Shown piece after piece: positions 53,549 through 64,000 of a DNA stretch of 64,000 nt. The translations under genes were made by a program, and so were the position numbers. The notes beneath the pieces are model-generated. The model did not search any database. It saw nothing but the letters and a program-made list of their open reading frames with translations, and was not told the origin of the DNA. This stretch comes from Methanospirillum hungatei (GTDB lineage Archaea > Halobacteriota > Methanomicrobia > Methanomicrobiales > Methanospirillaceae). Numbering within the stretch: position 1 is the stretch's first letter; every line of letters begins with the position of its first letter. The stretch spans positions 868,001 through 932,000 of the forward strand of contig NZ_CP077107.1 in the NCBI RefSeq assembly GCF_019263745.1, read 5' to 3'.

Positions 53549-55993
53549 CTATATTTTAAACTGTGTCATATCCCGGGATATTTTATCGATGAGATTTGTA
53601 GCTTCCTGAATTGACTGGGCAATGCAGTCTAGTGATACAGAATTCTCTTCTGTCAGTGCAGCAGTGTTTCCTAATTCGTTGATAGTTTTATGAAACGCTT
53701 CATTCAGGAGGGCAATATTTTCTTTGACCTTCTCATATGCTGCCATCTGGTTATGGCTTGCATTATCAATGGATACAATCCGCTTTGCGATATCGTCTAT
53801 TGAAAAGGCTAAATTTGAAAAGATCTGGAGCGTATCATGAACTGCGGTACTACCGTTTTCAATATTAAGCCGTGAAACGTTAATCGCCTGTTTCATCAGA
53901 TTGGATCGTCCCTGGAGAAGAGAAATAATACCGCTTATTTTTTCTGCTGATTTCTGTGATTCAAGTGCGAGGGCTTTTACCTCTCCGGCAACTACTGAAA
54001 ATCCTTTTCCTGCTTCTCCTGCCCGTGCAGCTTCTATTGCAGCATTGAGAGCAAGGAGATTTGTCTGGTCAGCAATATCTGTAATTATCCGAACAATATC
54101 CCCGATCTTATCCATTTCAGAAGTTATCTCTCCGATAATTCTCTCAGTTTCATCATGTGAGAGGACGATTGAACGCATTCCATCATCAGCCAGCTGACTG
54201 CTCTCTGATCCTTTTTCAGACAGTTGTTGAGATGTTGTTACCAGGGTCGATGCTTCTGCTGTTTGCCCTGCAATATCAGAACCAATCATCGTCACATCCA
54301 GAACAGTTTCCCGAATATGAGTAATGCCTTCCATAGAACGATTTGCCTGAATACTCAATTCATTCGTTCCCCGTGCAATCGCCTGTGAAGCAGATGCTAT
54401 CTCTTCAACACTGGCATTAGACTCTTCCATTTCAGTCATTAATGACTCGATTTGGGCGGATATATCACCAAAAAGTTGTCCAAGCTGAACGCCGATGGAA
54501 TCGAGTGCTGATCTGAAAGAAATAAAATCTCCACATACCCTGACATTCTGATCAAACCGTGCAGCAAAATTGCCAGTCGAATACTCAACTGCGAGTCGCA
54601 TCGCTTCAGTAACCGGATCCACAACTGCATCAAGGGTATTGTTTACTGCCTCGACAACATGCCGGTATTCCCCACCAAAACGACTGGTATCACCTCTTAT
54701 ATTCAGGTTTCCATTCGATGCAGCCTGTGCAATACCATTAATCTCACAGAGGACCGCAGCCTGATCTTCCCCATCACGAGTTACCTTTTCCATCGTCTCT
54801 TCAAGACGCGACGCCATGGTATCAAAGGTCTGTCCAAGAACAGCAACTTCATCATCACCTATCAGATGAGTACGACAGGAGAGATCCCCTTCAGCAAGTC
54901 TGGTTGCTGCAGTGGTTATTTGCTGAATAGGACGGGTAATTGATCGGGCTACAAAAAAGAGGAGAATAATTCCACCAGCAGATATCAAAATCCCAAAGAT
55001 GACCAGGATAATGGTCAGGGATATGGCTGATGCAGTTAGCACTCCGGATGGCACAAAGACGAATGCTTTCCATGACAAGGAGGGATCCCCAATACTGATC
55101 TCTGATTGATCTCCAACAAAGTGGCCAAGATGAAGTGTATTGCCTGTCGAGTCAGAGAGAAGCGTTGTCAATTCTTCTTCAGAGATCCCCAATGCAGGAG
55201 CAATTGATGTAAATGGCTCCCCCACCTTCCCGATATCACCGCTGATACCGGCAATGGTTCCGTCATTACTGATAATAGCAAGAATACCCTGGCCATCATA
55301 GAGATTACTTTCATCTGCTATTCTATCAATATCAGCCAGCGTAACATCTACTCCTGTAATCCCTAAGAATGTATCATTATACATTATCGGGACTATAGTG
55401 GATGCCATAAGTACCGGAGGATTGAGAGCCTCTTCAACGTAGGGATTTGTCAGTGTTTTCTGGTGGGATTTGGCAGGGATTGTATAGTAATCCAGTCCAT
55501 AATCAGTAACCACGTCATCAGAGGCCCCGTCGTATATCATCCGCTCAATTACGTCGCCTTCCCTGTACCAGTATACATTCATCCGACCAGAACCTGCATA
55601 TCCATCGATTCCGGCATACCGGGCATCTGCCTTATCATAGGCATCTGCTTCCCACATCGTATAGACTCCGTTATAAAGCGGATGGTTTTTCATAATGCCT
55701 CCAATGACAGAAATGACATCATTTCGGGATATTGGTTTACCAGAACTATATGGTCCGAGCATTACTTCAGATAACGCCTCTGCTGAACTCATGGGTTCAT
55801 CCAAAACAGAAATCACCTTCTCAGCCTCTGAATCTGCCAAAATTTGCAATTCTTTTTCTGCATCGTAAATTGATGAAGTATAGGTAGAAATTGCGGCAAA
55901 AAGGATAATAACGCCGGCAACGACAAGAAGAGAAAGAGATCCTGCATATAATATTTTTTTATTTATCGAATTAACTGAAAACCGGAACCCCAT
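53549..55993 (-). CDS. Methyl-accepting chemotaxis protein with dCache sensor
   Basis: About 814 residues from the ATG at 55993 (MGFRFSVNS); the upstream in-frame ATG at 56173 would overlap the divergent M24 gene and lead with non-signal residues. TM1 (~13-35), extracellular Cache-type region (~40-320, [20 protein letters not shown] and [14 protein letters not shown]), TM2 (~325-350), a HAMP domain ([19 protein letters not shown]), a second HAMP-like segment, and the signalling hairpin with the invariant [19 protein letters not shown] (~650). It feeds CheA and the archaellum; no che genes are in the window. Confidence 0.93.
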   Translation of the reverse strand: MGFRFSVNSINKKILYAGSLSLLVVAGVIILFAAISTYTSSIYDAEKELQILADSEAEKVISVLDEPMSSAEALSEVMLGPYSSGKPISRNDVISVIGGIMKNHPLYNGVYTMWEADAYDKADARYAGIDGYAGSGRMNVYWYREGDVIERMIYDGASDDVVTDYGLDYYTIPAKSHQKTLTNPYVEEALNPPVLMASTIVPIMYNDTFLGITGVDVTLADIDRIADESNLYDGQGILAIISNDGTIAGISGDIGKVGEPFTSIAPALGISEEELTTLLSDSTGNTLHLGHFVGDQSEISIGDPSLSWKAFVFVPSGVLTASAISLTIILVIFGILISAGGIILLFFVARSITRPIQQITTAATRLAEGDLSCRTHLIGDDEVAVLGQTFDTMASRLEETMEKVTRDGEDQAAVLCEINGIAQAASNGNLNIRGDTSRFGGEYRHVVEAVNNTLDAVVDPVTEAMRLAVEYSTGNFAARFDQNVRVCGDFISFRSALDSIGVQLGQLFGDISAQIESLMTEMEESNASVEEIASASQAIARGTNELSIQANRSMEGITHIRETVLDVTMIGSDIAGQTAEASTLVTTSQQLSEKGSESSQLADDGMRSIVLSHDETERIIGEITSEMDKIGDIVRIITDIADQTNLLALNAAIEAARAGEAGKGFSVVAGEVKALALESQKSAEKISGIISLLQGRSNLMKQAINVSRLNIENGSTAVHDTLQIFSNLAFSIDDIAKRIVSIDNASHNQMAAYEKVKENIALLNEAFHKTINELGNTAALTEENSVSLDCIAQSIQEATNLIDKISRDMTQFKI

Positions 55994-56059
55994 GTATGAT
56001 AATGAACGATTATGTAGATAAATGAAACGGATTAGCGGTTGATATGAATCATATGACCC

Positions 56060-57295
56060 ATGACAGATCCTATCATGGGGGACATCCAACCAATAGGTAT
56101 GGAAAGCCGGGTACCAGCTCCTGAACTTCAGGACAGGATGAGACGGTTCAAAGACAGGATGAGCAACAAACACCCGGATTGGGAATTCGCAGTCATTTTC
56201 GGAAATGTGAACCTGTATTATTTTACCGGGACAATGCAGGACAGTATGCTTTGTATTCCCAGGGATGATGAGCCTGTTCTCTGGGTCAGAAAAAGTTATG
56301 AGCGGGCTTGTGATGAATCAGACTTTCCCAGAATAGAAAAAATGGGGAGTTTTCGTGATGCAGCACGAGAATACAAACATCTTCCGGATATGGTTTTTCT
56401 CGAAACCGAACTAGTTCCACTTGCATTATATCAACGGTTTACAAAACACTTTCCCATCCCGAAGGTCACATCACTTGATAAAGAGGTTGGGATGGTCAGA
56501 TCGGTGAAAAGTCAATTTGAACTATCCCTGCTAAAAAAATCAGGACAGATCCATGCTCATGTTCTTGAAGATTCCGTTCCAGATATGCTATCTGAAGGCA
56601 TGAGCGAGACAGAATTTGCGGGGAAATTGTATGCACGTCTTGTCGATGAAGGACATCACGGGATTGCCAGATTTGGTATGTTTAACACAGAGATGCTCCT
56701 CGGACAGATCGGATTTGGAGAAAATACACTCTACCCTACCTACTTTGATGGACCAGGGGGATCACGGGGTATTTGTCCGGCAGTCCCTCTTCTGGGTGAT
56801 CGAAATAGAAAGTTAAAAAAAGGTGATCTTGTCTTTGTTGATGTCGGATGTGGGGTTGGAGGGTACCATACCGATAAGACCATGACATACATGTTTGGAT
56901 CAGAACTGCCAAAAGAGGCGATAGAGCACCATCACCGATGTGTTGAGATACAAAATTCCCTGGCATCCCTTCTGGTCCCAGGCAATATTCCCTCTGAGAT
57001 CTACCGGACTGTCATGGGTGGCCTGGAAGAATCATTTTTACAAAATTTCATGGGATATAAAGATCGAAGAGTAAAATTCCTCGGGCACGGAGTCGGTCTC
57101 CAGGTGGATGAAGTTCCAGTCATTGCCGAAGGGTTTGATGAACCGCTCATAGAAAACATGGTCTTTGCTCTTGAACCGAAAAAAGGAATACCCCATGTTG
57201 GAATGGTTGGAATTGAAAACACGTTTGTTGTTACAAAACAGGGGGGTATCTGTATCACCGGGAATAATCCGGGTCTTATCCCTGTCGGATATTAA
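56060..57295 (+). CDS. M24-family metallopeptidase (Xaa-Pro peptidase-like)
   Basis: 411 residues: an N-terminal creatinase-type domain (~25-155) and a C-terminal pita-bread domain with all five metal ligands: two Asp in [15 protein letters not shown], His in [10 protein letters not shown], Glu in FALEPKKG and Glu in IENTFVV. Members cleave Xaa-Pro peptides or act on other amides. The ATG at 56060 has no clear ribosome site; ATG 56099 (MESRVPAPE) is an alternative. Its stop overlaps the convergent PAS gene's stop within TTAA. Confidence 0.88.
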   Translation: MTDPIMGDIQPIGMESRVPAPELQDRMRRFKDRMSNKHPDWEFAVIFGNVNLYYFTGTMQDSMLCIPRDDEPVLWVRKSYERACDESDFPRIEKMGSFRDAAREYKHLPDMVFLETELVPLALYQRFTKHFPIPKVTSLDKEVGMVRSVKSQFELSLLKKSGQIHAHVLEDSVPDMLSEGMSETEFAGKLYARLVDEGHHGIARFGMFNTEMLLGQIGFGENTLYPTYFDGPGGSRGICPAVPLLGDRNRKLKKGDLVFVDVGCGVGGYHTDKTMTYMFGSELPKEAIEHHHRCVEIQNSLASLLVPGNIPSEIYRTVMGGLEESFLQNFMGYKDRRVKFLGHGVGLQVDEVPVIAEGFDEPLIENMVFALEPKKGIPHVGMVGIENTFVVTKQGGICITGNNPGLIPVGY

Positions 57296-60200
57296 CGCTC
57301 AATATCTTTTTTGTAATGTACATTATGATATTTCTGGAGATATCGAAGAATTTTATCTGACTCCAGCCATCGTTTGTCCAGTTGGGAGACCAGTTCATCT
57401 ATAATCTGTACCTGATGTAAGACCGAGAATAATGTCTCATTTTCTAATTCATTCGCTACCATTGTGATTATGGTAAGCGGATTTCTGATGCCATCATTTA
57501 ATATTGCAAGTTCTGCAAGATTCTTTTCAATCTGAGCGATAAGATTTACCCTTTCTTCTTCATAGTGGCGTTTTTCAGTGATATCTTCAATAATTGCAAG
57601 GCCGACTACTTTGTCTGCCAACCGGTAAATATCCATGATTACATGAACGATGAGGTTTTTATTATCATCACGGTTTAAATCAGATTCAAATGCACAAATG
57701 TCTGAACTACTTACTTTCAGGTCTGAAATATGGATAGTATCACAGAATGGAATAAAGGATCGGATTTCTCCTTTCATCTCAAGAATTTCATTGAGCGATT
57801 TATGAATCATCTCTTCTGCTTTCGGATTTGCATCGATAATTAGTCCAGGAATCCCTTCAGGAGTAAATTCAAAGAGCACCAGTCCAAGTGAAACATTCGC
57901 AAACATCTGCCGGTATTTCAGCTCACTTTCACGAAGTGCCAGCTCAGAGAACTTGATGCTGGTGATATCATGAATAATCCCCACAGATTTTTGGGGAGTT
58001 CCATCTGGATAATAATCTGTCTTACTTACTTCTCGGACATATTTTATCCGGTTATCAGAGAGCAAAATCCGATGAACAACGTCAAAGGGTTCATGATTGT
58101 TGACATGTGACCAATATGCGTTATCCACCATGGTCCGATCACCCGGATGAACCAATGATAAAAAGGATGGATAGGAAGGGGTAAAATCGAATGGACTCTT
58201 CTCAAATATCTGGTATACCGATTCAGACCAGTATAATGAATTGGTCCGGTGATCAAGATCCCAATGACCAAGACTTGCAATTTTTTCTGCTTCCTTTAGC
58301 CGTCCTATCGCGATATTTCGTGCAATCTCTGCAATTTTTCTTTTTGTAATATCAGTAATGAGTACAAATAACCACCCCTCTCCTGATTCCTTGTTCGGAA
58401 CTGGAGTAATTATCATGTTGAAATATCCAATTCCGGTTATTGTTGCAGGGACTTCAAATTTTGATCTCAGGAGAGAGAAATCCATTTTTATATCCATACT
58501 CACAACTTTTCCTGCTTCCAAGTCTTCAGTTTGTGATGATGTGAGATACTCAAGATAAAACGGGGGATAGGATTCAGGGATACTATGCTCTGACAGACCA
58601 AACAGAGAGATAGCGGTGGAGTTTAGGTCGACCATCTCACCCCTGTTCGTATACACAATAATCGCTACCGGAGAGAAATAAAAAAGACTTTGAAATTTCT
58701 GCCTGCTTTCGATTAATTCTAATTCGATGATCTTCTTTTCACTGATGTCAATAGCTGTCCCGAAATAAGTTGCTGTTTTTTCATATATGTCTTTAATAGC
58801 AACAACATTACAATTCAGCCAGATAGGTGTGCCATCGGTTTTTTTAAGAGAGAACTCCATATTCCTGACTTCACCATGAATATTCAGGAGATTTACTAAC
58901 ATGGCATATTCATCTGGATCAAGATGCAGATCCTGGACAAGATCTGTTATCTCCTCTCTCATCTCCTCCGGACTTATAAATCCAAGCATTGAGGCAAGAG
59001 CCGGATTGACCAATAATACACCCCCTTGGGAGTTGGTCTGAAATAGGCCAATATTTGCACTTTCAAATATCAGACGATAAAATGATTCATTCTCCTGTGT
59101 AGCCTTTTTGACAAGCAAATTATCTGTATTATCATGAGCGATCCCTTCGATCCCAATGACATTATGCTGTTCATCATAGATCAGGTGCACATTTGCAGAG
59201 ATAAAAACCAATGACCCGTCTTTTCTCTTTAGTACCACAGGCTGATCCCGTAACTCTTCTTTTGAAAAAAGGAGCATACTCAGTTTGTTTCGATCATCAG
59301 GATTTTGGTACATTTCAAATATGTATCGCCCGACAAGTTCTGAAGCATCTGAATATCCAAGCATTTTCGCTGTACTTGGGCTGACAAACTGAATTTTTCC
59401 TTCAGGAGTTGTCTTAAAATAGGCATCCTCAATCTCCTCAATTATTTTCTGATAAGAATAATCTCTTTCTTTTGCCAATTTTGCTGAAGAATCAGCATGA
59501 CGGAAATAATATCTGATTCCAAGAACGGTCAGGATAGCAAAAACACCCATGAGTCCTATAATGAGCAGAAGATACGAGGATAAAGCGGAGAAACCTTCCT
59601 GATAGATGCTTCTCGGGTACGTGATCTTAAAAGTGGTATATTCCAGGCTTATCGGATCAATGACCCTTAGATATCCGGAAATTGTACTTTCATTCTCAAT
59701 ATGGACGGCAATTGAAGGCTGACCATTTTGAATTGTAGATGTTGGAAAAATAGAATCGGTTTCAGATGAATCAACAAGCTGAACAGGCTGGCTTAAAAAA
59801 ACAGATAGTTCATTCAGGTAGGTCTGGTTAAAATATCGTCCCAGAACAAGATACCCACTGACTTTTTTAGGTTCTGTATGATATGAAATAAGATGTGAAA
59901 CCAGGACACCTGATAGGTTATTCGTATGAAAAATTAAGTAATTCCTGGTTTTTGAATCATGTACATCAGTATCGTACTTTGGATAACTAGCATTAAAATA
60001 TGCCTCTAACTCGGGTCGAAAGAGGAATTTGCCAGATTTATGATTTGAATAATCTTCTAAAAATATAGGGTGACCAGATGAGTTAAAGAATTCAGCAATG
60101 TCAATGTTCATTGCCTGAAATGAATCACTAATTAATAACTGCTCTGGATAATCAATAAATTTTCCTTCACTGAACAGAGCCGTATCATCCCATTCCGAAT

Positions 60201-60423
60201 AATCACTAACCGTTCGTTCAATATTTCTGATGGAATTATTCAAATTTTCAGAAAAATGATTCATTCGGGATGTCATATCATTTATTTCAAATGACTGATA
60301 CGTATCCAGGATAAAAAACGTTAAAAAAACAGATATAACAGAGAAACAAAGGATGATAAGAAGTAAGGCCACAAGCAGGACGGAATTCATCTTTTTTAGA
60401 TCCTGCTGCCCTCCATCTTTCAT
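57292..60423 (-). CDS. CHASE4-PAS membrane sensor with orphan C-terminal helix domain
   Basis: 1043 residues; GGAG precedes the ATG. TM1 (~15-37), an extracellular CHASE4-type domain (~40-270, with [12 protein letters not shown]), TM2 (~283-306), then about five PAS domains to ~955. The last ~75 residues ([18 protein letters not shown]...[19 protein letters not shown]) match the tail of the 844-2967 sensor, but the position of the His is Gly (NDGIRNP versus GDHIRNP). No HATPase motifs. It therefore cannot autophosphorylate by sequence and probably acts through a partner. Monocistronic, with more than 500 bases upstream. Confidence 0.85.
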   Translation of the reverse strand: MKDGGQQDLKKMNSVLLVALLLIILCFSVISVFLTFFILDTYQSFEINDMTSRMNHFSENLNNSIRNIERTVSDYSEWDDTALFSEGKFIDYPEQLLISDSFQAMNIDIAEFFNSSGHPIFLEDYSNHKSGKFLFRPELEAYFNASYPKYDTDVHDSKTRNYLIFHTNNLSGVLVSHLISYHTEPKKVSGYLVLGRYFNQTYLNELSVFLSQPVQLVDSSETDSIFPTSTIQNGQPSIAVHIENESTISGYLRVIDPISLEYTTFKITYPRSIYQEGFSALSSYLLLIIGLMGVFAILTVLGIRYYFRHADSSAKLAKERDYSYQKIIEEIEDAYFKTTPEGKIQFVSPSTAKMLGYSDASELVGRYIFEMYQNPDDRNKLSMLLFSKEELRDQPVVLKRKDGSLVFISANVHLIYDEQHNVIGIEGIAHDNTDNLLVKKATQENESFYRLIFESANIGLFQTNSQGGVLLVNPALASMLGFISPEEMREEITDLVQDLHLDPDEYAMLVNLLNIHGEVRNMEFSLKKTDGTPIWLNCNVVAIKDIYEKTATYFGTAIDISEKKIIELELIESRQKFQSLFYFSPVAIIVYTNRGEMVDLNSTAISLFGLSEHSIPESYPPFYLEYLTSSQTEDLEAGKVVSMDIKMDFSLLRSKFEVPATITGIGYFNMIITPVPNKESGEGWLFVLITDITKRKIAEIARNIAIGRLKEAEKIASLGHWDLDHRTNSLYWSESVYQIFEKSPFDFTPSYPSFLSLVHPGDRTMVDNAYWSHVNNHEPFDVVHRILLSDNRIKYVREVSKTDYYPDGTPQKSVGIIHDITSIKFSELALRESELKYRQMFANVSLGLVLFEFTPEGIPGLIIDANPKAEEMIHKSLNEILEMKGEIRSFIPFCDTIHISDLKVSSSDICAFESDLNRDDNKNLIVHVIMDIYRLADKVVGLAIIEDITEKRHYEEERVNLIAQIEKNLAELAILNDGIRNPLTIITMVANELENETLFSVLHQVQIIDELVSQLDKRWLESDKILRYLQKYHNVHYKKDIER

Positions 60424-60816
60424 GATTGCTCCAGGCTCTGGGGCACGAAATTCAGATCAGTATTGTTTATTCTGTTCATGAGTTCCATCCTCTTCAAGCC
60501 ATACGGGTCTGAGACAAAATGGTGAACTATGTATTTGTATCAGAGCAATTGTAACCATTACATCTAATTATTAAAATTTATGCCTTCCGTTTTTGGAGAG
60601 TCCTGCAACATCAATACAGATTTTATTTTTTTCAATGTATACATAATTGAAATGACTGACATTGCGCGAAATACCGAAATGAAATATTACCTACTTTTTG
60701 AGATAAAGCATTAAGATAAATAGTATTGTTTATGAATCGTTCAATCTCATTCGATTCTAAAAATTCAACTCATTCTAGAGACTTCATTATGATCGACGTA
60801 ATTGTACGACAAATAC

Positions 60817-60834
60817 TATATTTTATAAATTTTA
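60817..60834 (+). promoter_or_regulatory. TATA promoter of acetyl-CoA synthetase
   Basis: CTATATTTTATAAATTTT. A start 25 bases downstream would fall at about 60850-60855, on the ATG of a short upstream open frame, and leave a ~95-base leader before the acs ATG. Confidence 0.5.
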
Positions 60835-60851
60835 ATTCTACACGATTGATC

Positions 60852-60899
60852 ATGCGATCAGCAATTATCTCATTGTTGATCATACCCGGACTGATGTAA
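60852..60899 (+). other. Possible 15-codon upstream open frame before acs
   Basis: ATG to TAA encodes MRSAIISLLIIPGLM. Because the TATA box lies about 27 bases upstream, it could be read as a leaderless frame. No ribosome site. It may be chance. Confidence 0.25.
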
Positions 60900-60947
60900 A
60901 ACATACGAAAAAGCCGGAAAGAAATTGGAAAGAAAAAAATTGGTGCA

Positions 60948-62840
60948 ATGATGGCTGAAAATTTCGATGTAAAACTGGACGCAAAAACCTACATCCCTGA
61001 TCCATCCTATCTGAAAAACTCAGCGCTTGGAGATTACAAGAAGGCGTATGAGAAATTTCTTTCAGATCCTGAAGGTTTCTGGGCAGAAAAAGCTCAGGAA
61101 TTAGATTGGATGAAACCATGGGACACAGTCAGGGATTGGAACTGGCCAAATGCCCGATGGTTTTGTGGAGGAAAAATAAATCTCTCTGCAAATTGTCTGG
61201 ATCGGCATGTAAAAAATGGCAGAAGAAATAAACTTGCCATCATCTGGAAAGGAGAACGGGGAAAAGAGGAGATCTACACCTACCGGCAGCTCTACCGGGC
61301 AGTAATGCGGTTTGCAAATGCCTTGAAAAAACTGGGCGTTCAAAAAGGAGACCGGATATGTCTGTATATGCCACTCGTTCCAGAACATGTCATAGCCATG
61401 CTTGCGTGTGCCCGTATCGGAGCTGTTCATTCCATCGTTTATGCCGGATTTGGAGCAGAAGCACTCCATGCACGAATCCGTGATGCTGAAGCAAAAATAG
61501 TCATAACTGCTGATGTGGGAGTTAGGCGGGGTAAATTTATCCCACTCCGGAGTATCGTGGATGATGCAGTCAAAAATTCACCATCCGTTGAAAAGATCAT
61601 CGTTCTCAGCCGAGAGAGATGTCCTGTCGAGCTCTACTCAGAGATGGAGGTGGATTATTATGCCATCCAGGAAGGAGTCAGTGACGAGTGCCCTCCAGAA
61701 GAGATGGACAGCGAAGATCCATTATTTATCCTCTACACCAGCGGGACAACCGGTCAGCCAAAAGGGATCGTTCACACAAATGGAGGATACATGGTGGGAG
61801 CCCATTACACCTGTAAATACATCTTCGACATGAAAGAGAACGATGTGCACTGGTGTACTGCAGATCCAGGCTGGATCACAGGACATAGTTACATTGTCTA
61901 CGGGCCACTGTCCGTCGGTGCAACGGTTCTCATCACAGAGACCACCCCGGATTACCCCGACCCAGGAATCTGGTGGAAACTAATCGAAGAGTTTGGTGTC
62001 ACAATCTTCTATACTGCACCTACAGCAATCCGGATGTTTATGCGGATAGGCGAACAATGGCCAGATAAATACAACCTGAGCTCGCTTCGGATAATCGGCT
62101 CAGTCGGTGAACCGCTCAATCCGGAAGCTTTTGAGTGGTACTACCGGGTCATTGGCAGAAACAAGTGCCCGGTCCTGGATACCTGGTGGCAGACAGAAAC
62201 CGGTATGCACATGATAACCACACCACTGGGTGAACCCATGAAACCAGGATTTGCCGGAGTTCCAATCCCTGGAGTTGTTGCAGATGTTGTTGACAAGCAG
62301 GGAAACCCGGTCCCACCCAGACAGGGAGGACTCCTTGTCATAAAAGAACCCTGGCCATCCATGATGAGAACCGTCTATAAGAATGAAGAACGGTACCAGC
62401 AATACTGGAACCAGATCAAAAACTGGTATACTGTCGGAGATCTTGCAGTGAAAGATGAAGACGGGTATATCATGGTCCTTGGCAGATCTGACGACATCAT
62501 CATCGTCTCCGGACATAACCTTGGAACAGCAGAAGTGGAATCAGCACTGGTCGCCCATGAAGCAGTTGCAGAAGCTGCCGTAATCGGTGTGCCAGATGAT
62601 CTGAAAGGACAGGCAGTAAAGGCATTTGTCATCCTTAGACAAGGGTATGAACCAAGCCAGAAACTGGTTTCAGAACTGACGTACCACGTGCGAATGACAA
62701 TCGGTCCGATAGCCATGCCTTCCGGAATAGAGTTCATGGATAAATTACCAAAGACACGAAGCGGAAAGATCATGAGACGAGTATTAAAAGCAAAAGAGAT
62801 GGGAGTAGATCCTGGAGACATATCAACTCTTGAGGAATAA
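60948..62840 (+). CDS. acs: Acetyl-CoA synthetase (AMP-forming)
   Basis: 630 residues, close to the usual ~650. It makes acetyl-CoA from acetate, ATP and CoA, the entry of acetate into biomass for methanogens that need acetate as carbon source. Adenylation motif LYTSGTTGQPKG (~265), DTWWQTETGMH (~410), LGRSDDIIIVSGHNLG (~517) and the acetyl-acceptor Lys in KTRSGKIMRR near the end are intact. The N-terminal extension (DPEGFWAEKAQELDWMKPWD) is typical of Acs. GGTG precedes two consecutive ATG codons (60948, 60951); either could start. Monocistronic, T-rich sequence follows the stop. Confidence 0.95.
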   Translation: MMAENFDVKLDAKTYIPDPSYLKNSALGDYKKAYEKFLSDPEGFWAEKAQELDWMKPWDTVRDWNWPNARWFCGGKINLSANCLDRHVKNGRRNKLAIIWKGERGKEEIYTYRQLYRAVMRFANALKKLGVQKGDRICLYMPLVPEHVIAMLACARIGAVHSIVYAGFGAEALHARIRDAEAKIVITADVGVRRGKFIPLRSIVDDAVKNSPSVEKIIVLSRERCPVELYSEMEVDYYAIQEGVSDECPPEEMDSEDPLFILYTSGTTGQPKGIVHTNGGYMVGAHYTCKYIFDMKENDVHWCTADPGWITGHSYIVYGPLSVGATVLITETTPDYPDPGIWWKLIEEFGVTIFYTAPTAIRMFMRIGEQWPDKYNLSSLRIIGSVGEPLNPEAFEWYYRVIGRNKCPVLDTWWQTETGMHMITTPLGEPMKPGFAGVPIPGVVADVVDKQGNPVPPRQGGLLVIKEPWPSMMRTVYKNEERYQQYWNQIKNWYTVGDLAVKDEDGYIMVLGRSDDIIIVSGHNLGTAEVESALVAHEAVAEAAVIGVPDDLKGQAVKAFVILRQGYEPSQKLVSELTYHVRMTIGPIAMPSGIEFMDKLPKTRSGKIMRRVLKAKEMGVDPGDISTLEE

Positions 62841-63041
62841 GTATACCATTTTCATCTCCCACACCTTTTTTCCCAACCATCAGAATTCACAAGAATCCAG
62901 GTTCATCCATTCATCACTCATAAGACATAATTCTTTGAAAAGATACTAATACATATGAGAATGAAGTAGTAATTCCAGGAATAGTATTCAAAGAATCTAT
63001 AATACACCAATCAGGCTCTGACTGGTATATCCCCCAATACC

Positions 63042-64000
63042 ATGACATATCCTACTGTACATACCCCGATTTTCGTTCTTTATGTTGATGATGAAGAATT
63101 TCTTCATGAACCAACGAAATTATTCCTTGAGAAGTTTCAGGATATTATCCTTGATACAGTAAAATCCGGACCAGAAGCTCTGGAGCTTTTAGAGAAAAAA
63201 AGATATGATGCCATTGTTGCCGATTATTCAATGGCCGGGATGGATGGAATAGAGCTCTTAAAGAGGATTCGTTCTTCAGGAAACCGGATACCATTTATTA
63301 TCTTCACCGGAAGAGGAAGAGAAGAAGTTGTTATTGATGCCCTCAACTCCGGGGCTGATTTTTACCTGCAAAAAGGCCGTGACGTAAAGGCTCAATATAC
63401 AGAACTCCATGCCAAAATATGTCAGGCTGTTCGGCAGAGACGAATAGAAGAAGAATTACGATTAAGTGAAGAACGACTTCGGCTCTCGCTCATGGCAACA
63501 AACCAGGGACTATGGGATGTTGATATTAAGACCGGTAATATTTCAGCAAATGAAGAGTACTACCATCTGTTCGGATACGAACCCGGAGAAGTTGACGTAT
63601 CATATGACTGGTGGCTTTCCACGGTGCACCCCGATGACAGGACGTTAATGAAGCAGGCTTACCATGATTATCTTACTGGGAAAAACGAAGCATACTCAAT
63701 AGAATACCGTTTTCGCACAAAACAGGGTTCATGGAAATGGATTCTTTCCAGAGGAAAAATTATCTCCTATGATGGAAGCGGCAAACCTGTCCGGATGATA
63801 GGAACCCATATCGATATTTCAGACCAAAAAAACCTGATTGAGCAGTTACAAACCAGTGAAAAACGGTTCAGACTTGTTCTTGAGACACTCCCTATCGGCT
63901 TATGGCTCGCTGATGAAAAAGGGCAACTTTTGTTTGGAAATCCTGCAGGTCAGAAGATATGGGCTGCTCATCCCCAGGTTGGACAAGACGAATATGGCAT
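63042..64000 (+). CDS. REC-PAS sensor protein, incomplete at the window end
   Basis: The reading frame is open from the ATG at 63042 to the last base, about 319 codons, so the C-terminus is not seen. A receiver domain covers ~10-130: VDDEE, the phospho-Asp in ADYSMAGMDGIELL, FTGRGREE and the Lys in YLQKGRD. A PAS domain with PAC follows (~145-265, RLRLSLMATNQGLWDVD... YRFRTKQGSWKWILSRG), then a second PAS opens at RFRLVLETLPIGLWLADEKG. The REC is close in sequence to that of the hybrid kinase at 43856-46831, so a histidine kinase end is likely. A near-palindrome (CCAATCAG, 3 bases, CTGACTGG) ends 17 bases upstream of the start. Confidence 0.88.
   Translation, partial: MTYPTVHTPIFVLYVDDEEFLHEPTKLFLEKFQDIILDTVKSGPEALELLEKKRYDAIVADYSMAGMDGIELLKRIRSSGNRIPFIIFTGRGREEVVIDALNSGADFYLQKGRDVKAQYTELHAKICQAVRQRRIEEELRLSEERLRLSLMATNQGLWDVDIKTGNISANEEYYHLFGYEPGEVDVSYDWWLSTVHPDDRTLMKQAYHDYLTGKNEAYSIEYRFRTKQGSWKWILSRGKIISYDGSGKPVRMIGTHIDISDQKNLIEQLQTSEKRFRLVLETLPIGLWLADEKGQLLFGNPAGQKIWAAHPQVGQDEYG

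Larger units (their letters stand above)
60424..60947. other. Divergent regulatory region between the CHASE4-PAS sensor and acetyl-CoA synthetase
   Basis: 524 AT-rich bases. Toward the acs gene it holds a TATA box (60817-60834), a 15-codon open frame at 60852-60899, and the direct repeat TTGATCAT at 60846-60853 and 60876-60883, 30 bases apart. The left part serves the sensor gene; no clear TATA was chosen there. Confidence 0.45.

Noticed and set aside
55463-55774. A 103-codon plus-strand frame inside the chemoreceptor gene
   Set aside because: Antisense to a conserved Cache domain, no start signals and no recognisable motifs; a shadow frame.
62100-62821. Long minus-strand frames opposite acetyl-CoA synthetase
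   Set aside because: They mirror the codon bias of acs and carry no motif or ribosome site.

Overview
The window reads as part of the chromosome of a methanogenic euryarchaeon of the Methanomicrobiales, most probably a Methanospirillum-like organism. This rests on archaeal markers (Pelota, ABCE1 with its two ferredoxin-type clusters, an NFACT/Rqc2-type protein, an archaeal histone, a tRNA gene without encoded CCA, BRE/TATA-like promoters, GGTGA-type ribosome sites) together with very large secreted PKD-domain proteins and long PAS-domain sensors, both typical of that order. The genus is inferred; no 16S rRNA or methanogenesis gene lies in the window.

Layout. 1-3.0 kb: exonuclease III and a membrane PAS sensor. 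3.1-8.2 kb: a translation quality-control block, with pelota and an Rqc2/NEMF-type gene translationally coupled on the minus strand and an EMC6-like membrane protein plus ABCE1 divergently on the plus strand. 8.2-11.8 kb: a secreted papain-like (C39-type) protein with five IPT/TIG repeats and a lipoprotein alpha/beta hydrolase.

12.0-42.8 kb: about 31 kb, all minus strand, holding eleven genes for exported proteins, nearly all with PKD domains. It starts with a tight four-gene operon (22.6 to 12.0 kb) and two further relatives. Four of these proteins share one mosaic architecture with cysteine clusters, including the motif CCCPGYPCG in three of them. Two PKD/beta proteins follow, then three paralogues each with exactly seven ~58-residue repeats (inferred seven-bladed propellers) and a NosD-like beta-helix protein. 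One propeller gene carries a single in-frame TAG after its signal peptide. DNA-level identity between the propeller genes points to recent duplication or gene conversion. Four of the transcription units share an ATATTTATAT promoter core with long leaders. I infer that this is a cell-surface (sheath, matrix or adhesion) locus.

43.3-64 kb: tRNA-Leu(UAA), a histone, a REC-PAS histidine kinase, an HTH regulator with a convergent OsmC gene, an AI-2E-type permease homologue, a 7TM histidine kinase coupled to an ABC ATPase, a small RRM RNA-binding protein, a QueG-like Fe-S protein, a chemoreceptor, an M24 peptidase homologue, a CHASE4-PAS sensor, acetyl-CoA synthetase and the start of another REC-PAS sensor that runs off the window. 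Signal transduction is dense here; two of the PAS sensors end in a phosphoacceptor-like helix domain without an ATPase.

All functions are read from motifs and family knowledge. No database search was run.
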